In this document: positions 5,683-6,448 of the stretch, one piece after another
Numbering within the stretch: position 1 is the stretch's first letter
Layout of the letters: each line of letters begins with the position of its first letter
Assembly: GCA_947460165.1 (NCBI GenBank)
Contig: CANHKH010000196.1
Span: 1-6,448, forward strand
Origin: Comamonadaceae bacterium
Lineage (GTDB): Bacteria > Pseudomonadota > Gammaproteobacteria > Burkholderiales > Burkholderiaceae_C
Reading direction: 5' to 3'
DNA length: 6,448 nucleotides
Notes under the pieces: model-generated
What the model saw: the letters and a program-made list of their open reading frames with translations, nothing else
Database searches by the model: none
What the model was told of the DNA's origin: nothing
Translations under genes and position numbers: made by a program

Positions 5683-5702
5683 GCAAACCATTTGCCGGCC
5701 TT

Positions 5703-5754
5703 TGTCACTTATGTCATCTTTGTCATCTTCCAGCCCATCTTTTTTGTCATGACA
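5703..5754 (+). repeat. Tandem 9-bp TGTCA repeats and palindrome over the MarR start codon
   Basis: Three consecutive 9-base units TGTCACTTA, TGTCATCTT and TGTCATCTT (5703-5729) are followed by TGTCATGACA (5745-5754), a perfect 10-bp palindrome containing the MarR ATG. A reverse-oriented copy (GATGACA, 5662-5668) lies upstream. These could be regulator half-sites; MarR autorepression is the natural guess. Function is inferred only from placement. Confidence 0.6.
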
Positions 5755-6285
5755 CCCACCACCGCCAGCCCAAGCAGCCGATCGGCCAAGGCGCCTGCCG
5801 CCCAAGAGGAAAACTGGGATGCGCGTTTGGGGTTTTTGATGCACGACGTCTCGCGCTTGCGCCGCAGCGTGTTTGACGAATTCATGAAGCCGCTGGGCGT
5901 GACGCGTTCACAGTGGTGGGTCTTGGCCTACCTCTCGCGGCACGACGGCATGATCCAGAGCGACCTGGCCGGCATGCTGGAGCTGGGCAAAGCCGCCCTG
6001 GGCGGGCTGATCGACAGGCTAGAAGCCAGCGGCTTCATCATGCGCAGGCCCGACGAGACGGACCGCCGCGTCAAGCGCATTTTTTTGTCGACCAGCGGCA
6101 CGCAACTCATCAAAGAAATGGTCAAGCGCAACCACGACATGAGCGAGCGCATGTTCAAGGACCTGTCCACCGAGGACAGGTACCGATTGGCGGACATGTT
6201 GATGCACGTCAAGCGCAACCTGGTGAGCATTCGCGGCCAGTCGGGCGTGGCCGGCCCTGCAGGCGAGGAGCTCGAAGAGGCCTGA
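5749..6285 (+). CDS. MarR-family transcriptional regulator
   Basis: 178-residue MarR-type winged-helix repressor, expected to act as a dimer that releases DNA on binding an aromatic acid or CoA thioester. After a low-complexity Ser/Thr/Ala/Pro start (1-18) come helix 1 (LGFLMHDVSRLRRSVFDEFM, 27-46) and the DNA-binding core: RSQWWVLAYLSRHDGMIQSDLAGMLEL (53-79), the recognition helix GKAALGGLIDRLEASGF (80-96) and the wing with RRPDETDRRVKRIFLS (99-114), carrying the conserved D-x-R-R. C-terminal dimerization helices follow (116-163). ATG 5749 is taken as start although no Shine-Dalgarno precedes it. An in-frame TTG at 5692 has TAGGGTG ahead of it but would add a hydrophobic 19-residue leader unlike the family. 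It is divergent from the MaoC-led operon, its likely target, and convergent with a second Bug gene 35 bases away. Confidence 0.93.
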   Translation: MTPTTASPSSRSAKAPAAQEENWDARLGFLMHDVSRLRRSVFDEFMKPLGVTRSQWWVLAYLSRHDGMIQSDLAGMLELGKAALGGLIDRLEASGFIMRRPDETDRRVKRIFLSTSGTQLIKEMVKRNHDMSERMFKDLSTEDRYRLADMLMHVKRNLVSIRGQSGVAGPAGEELEEA

Positions 6286-6320
6286 GCCGCTCAAGCGCTC
6301 CCCCGAGCCCGTGCAGCTGC

Positions 6321-6448
6321 TTACTCAGGCTGAATGCCTGCTTCTTGCACCTTGCGGCCCCACACGCTGAGCTGGGCCGACATGTAAGCGCCCAACTCGG
6401 CCGCGCCTGCGGGGGCCACATCGGCCCCCATGGCGGTCAGTTTGTCCA
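6321..6448 (-). CDS. C-terminal end of a second Bug/TTT solute-binding protein (5' part outside window)
   Basis: The last 41 codons and TAA stop (6323-6321) of a minus-strand gene entering from the right edge. The visible protein end reads DKLTAMGADVAPAGAAELGA, then YMSAQLSVWGRKVQEAGIQPE. This is the standard Bug C-terminus: a short strand with L-x-x-x-G, the Pro-x-x-Ala-x-Leu-x-x-Tyr/Phe helix, a Trp, and a final V-x-x-A-G-I-x-P-E. It would be a periplasmic carboxylate-binding protein distinct from the one at 2808-3782, whose end is AAAQIKGD. It converges on the MarR gene across 35 bases; its operon lies to the right and cannot be judged. Too short for ligand prediction. Confidence 0.86.
   Translation of the reverse strand, partial: DKLTAMGADVAPAGAAELGAYMSAQLSVWGRKVQEAGIQPE

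Noticed and set aside
6284..6300. Small imperfect hairpin after the MarR stop
   Set aside because: Stem is only about six pairs with a bulge and no T-run, too weak to call a terminator.
1..6448. CRISPR arrays, tRNA or rRNA genes, phage genes, toxin-antitoxin or defence genes
   Set aside because: None could be recognised on either strand; all main genes belong to metabolism, transport or its regulation.

Overview
The window is GC-rich chromosomal DNA whose gene content (two Bug/TTT-type periplasmic binding proteins, a maleylacetate-reductase-like enzyme, LysR and MarR regulators, CoA and hydroxy-acid enzymes) fits a betaproteobacterium of the Burkholderiales, most likely Comamonadaceae. This placement rests on gene style and codon usage; no marker gene is present. 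Eight protein genes are visible, two of them cut by the window edges. There are no rRNA or tRNA genes, no CRISPR array and no recognisable transposase.

Region 1 (1-2560) is a divergent regulator/target pair. On the minus strand an NTF2/SnoaL-like small protein is followed, with a 4-base GTGA overlap, by a maleylacetate reductase/Fe-ADH-family enzyme that runs off the left edge. Facing away from them on the plus strand is a LysR-type regulator. The short gap between them holds a 19-bp inverted repeat with a T-N11-A core directly in front of the regulator's ribosome binding site. This is the usual layout for a LysR-controlled aromatic ring-cleavage branch.

Region 2 (2561-2807) is a non-coding gap between the convergent LysR and Bug genes. 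It is bracketed by 23-bp near-perfect inverted repeats and contains a strong GC hairpin and an 11-bp direct repeat. It looks like a small non-autonomous mobile element or an insertion sequence remnant, and its right end supplies the stop codon of the Bug gene. It is the least ordinary structure in the window.

Region 3 (2808-5562) is a minus-strand group: MaoC-like dehydratase, then an FMN-dependent alpha-hydroxy-acid dehydrogenase, then a Bug solute-binding protein. The last two are 24 bases apart and surely co-transcribed. The first is separated by 121 bases that could hold a second promoter. The set suggests uptake and oxidation of a small carboxylic acid, with a CoA-thioester step.

Region 4 (5563-6448) holds an AT-rich divergent promoter region with several repeats, a MarR-family regulator on the plus strand, and the C-terminal end of a second Bug protein coming in from the right edge on the minus strand. 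MarR probably controls the MaoC-led operon and itself. Overall this is an accessory catabolic region. I see no evidence of a radically new system, but the bracketed gap, the regulator leader and several active-site substitutions deserve a check.
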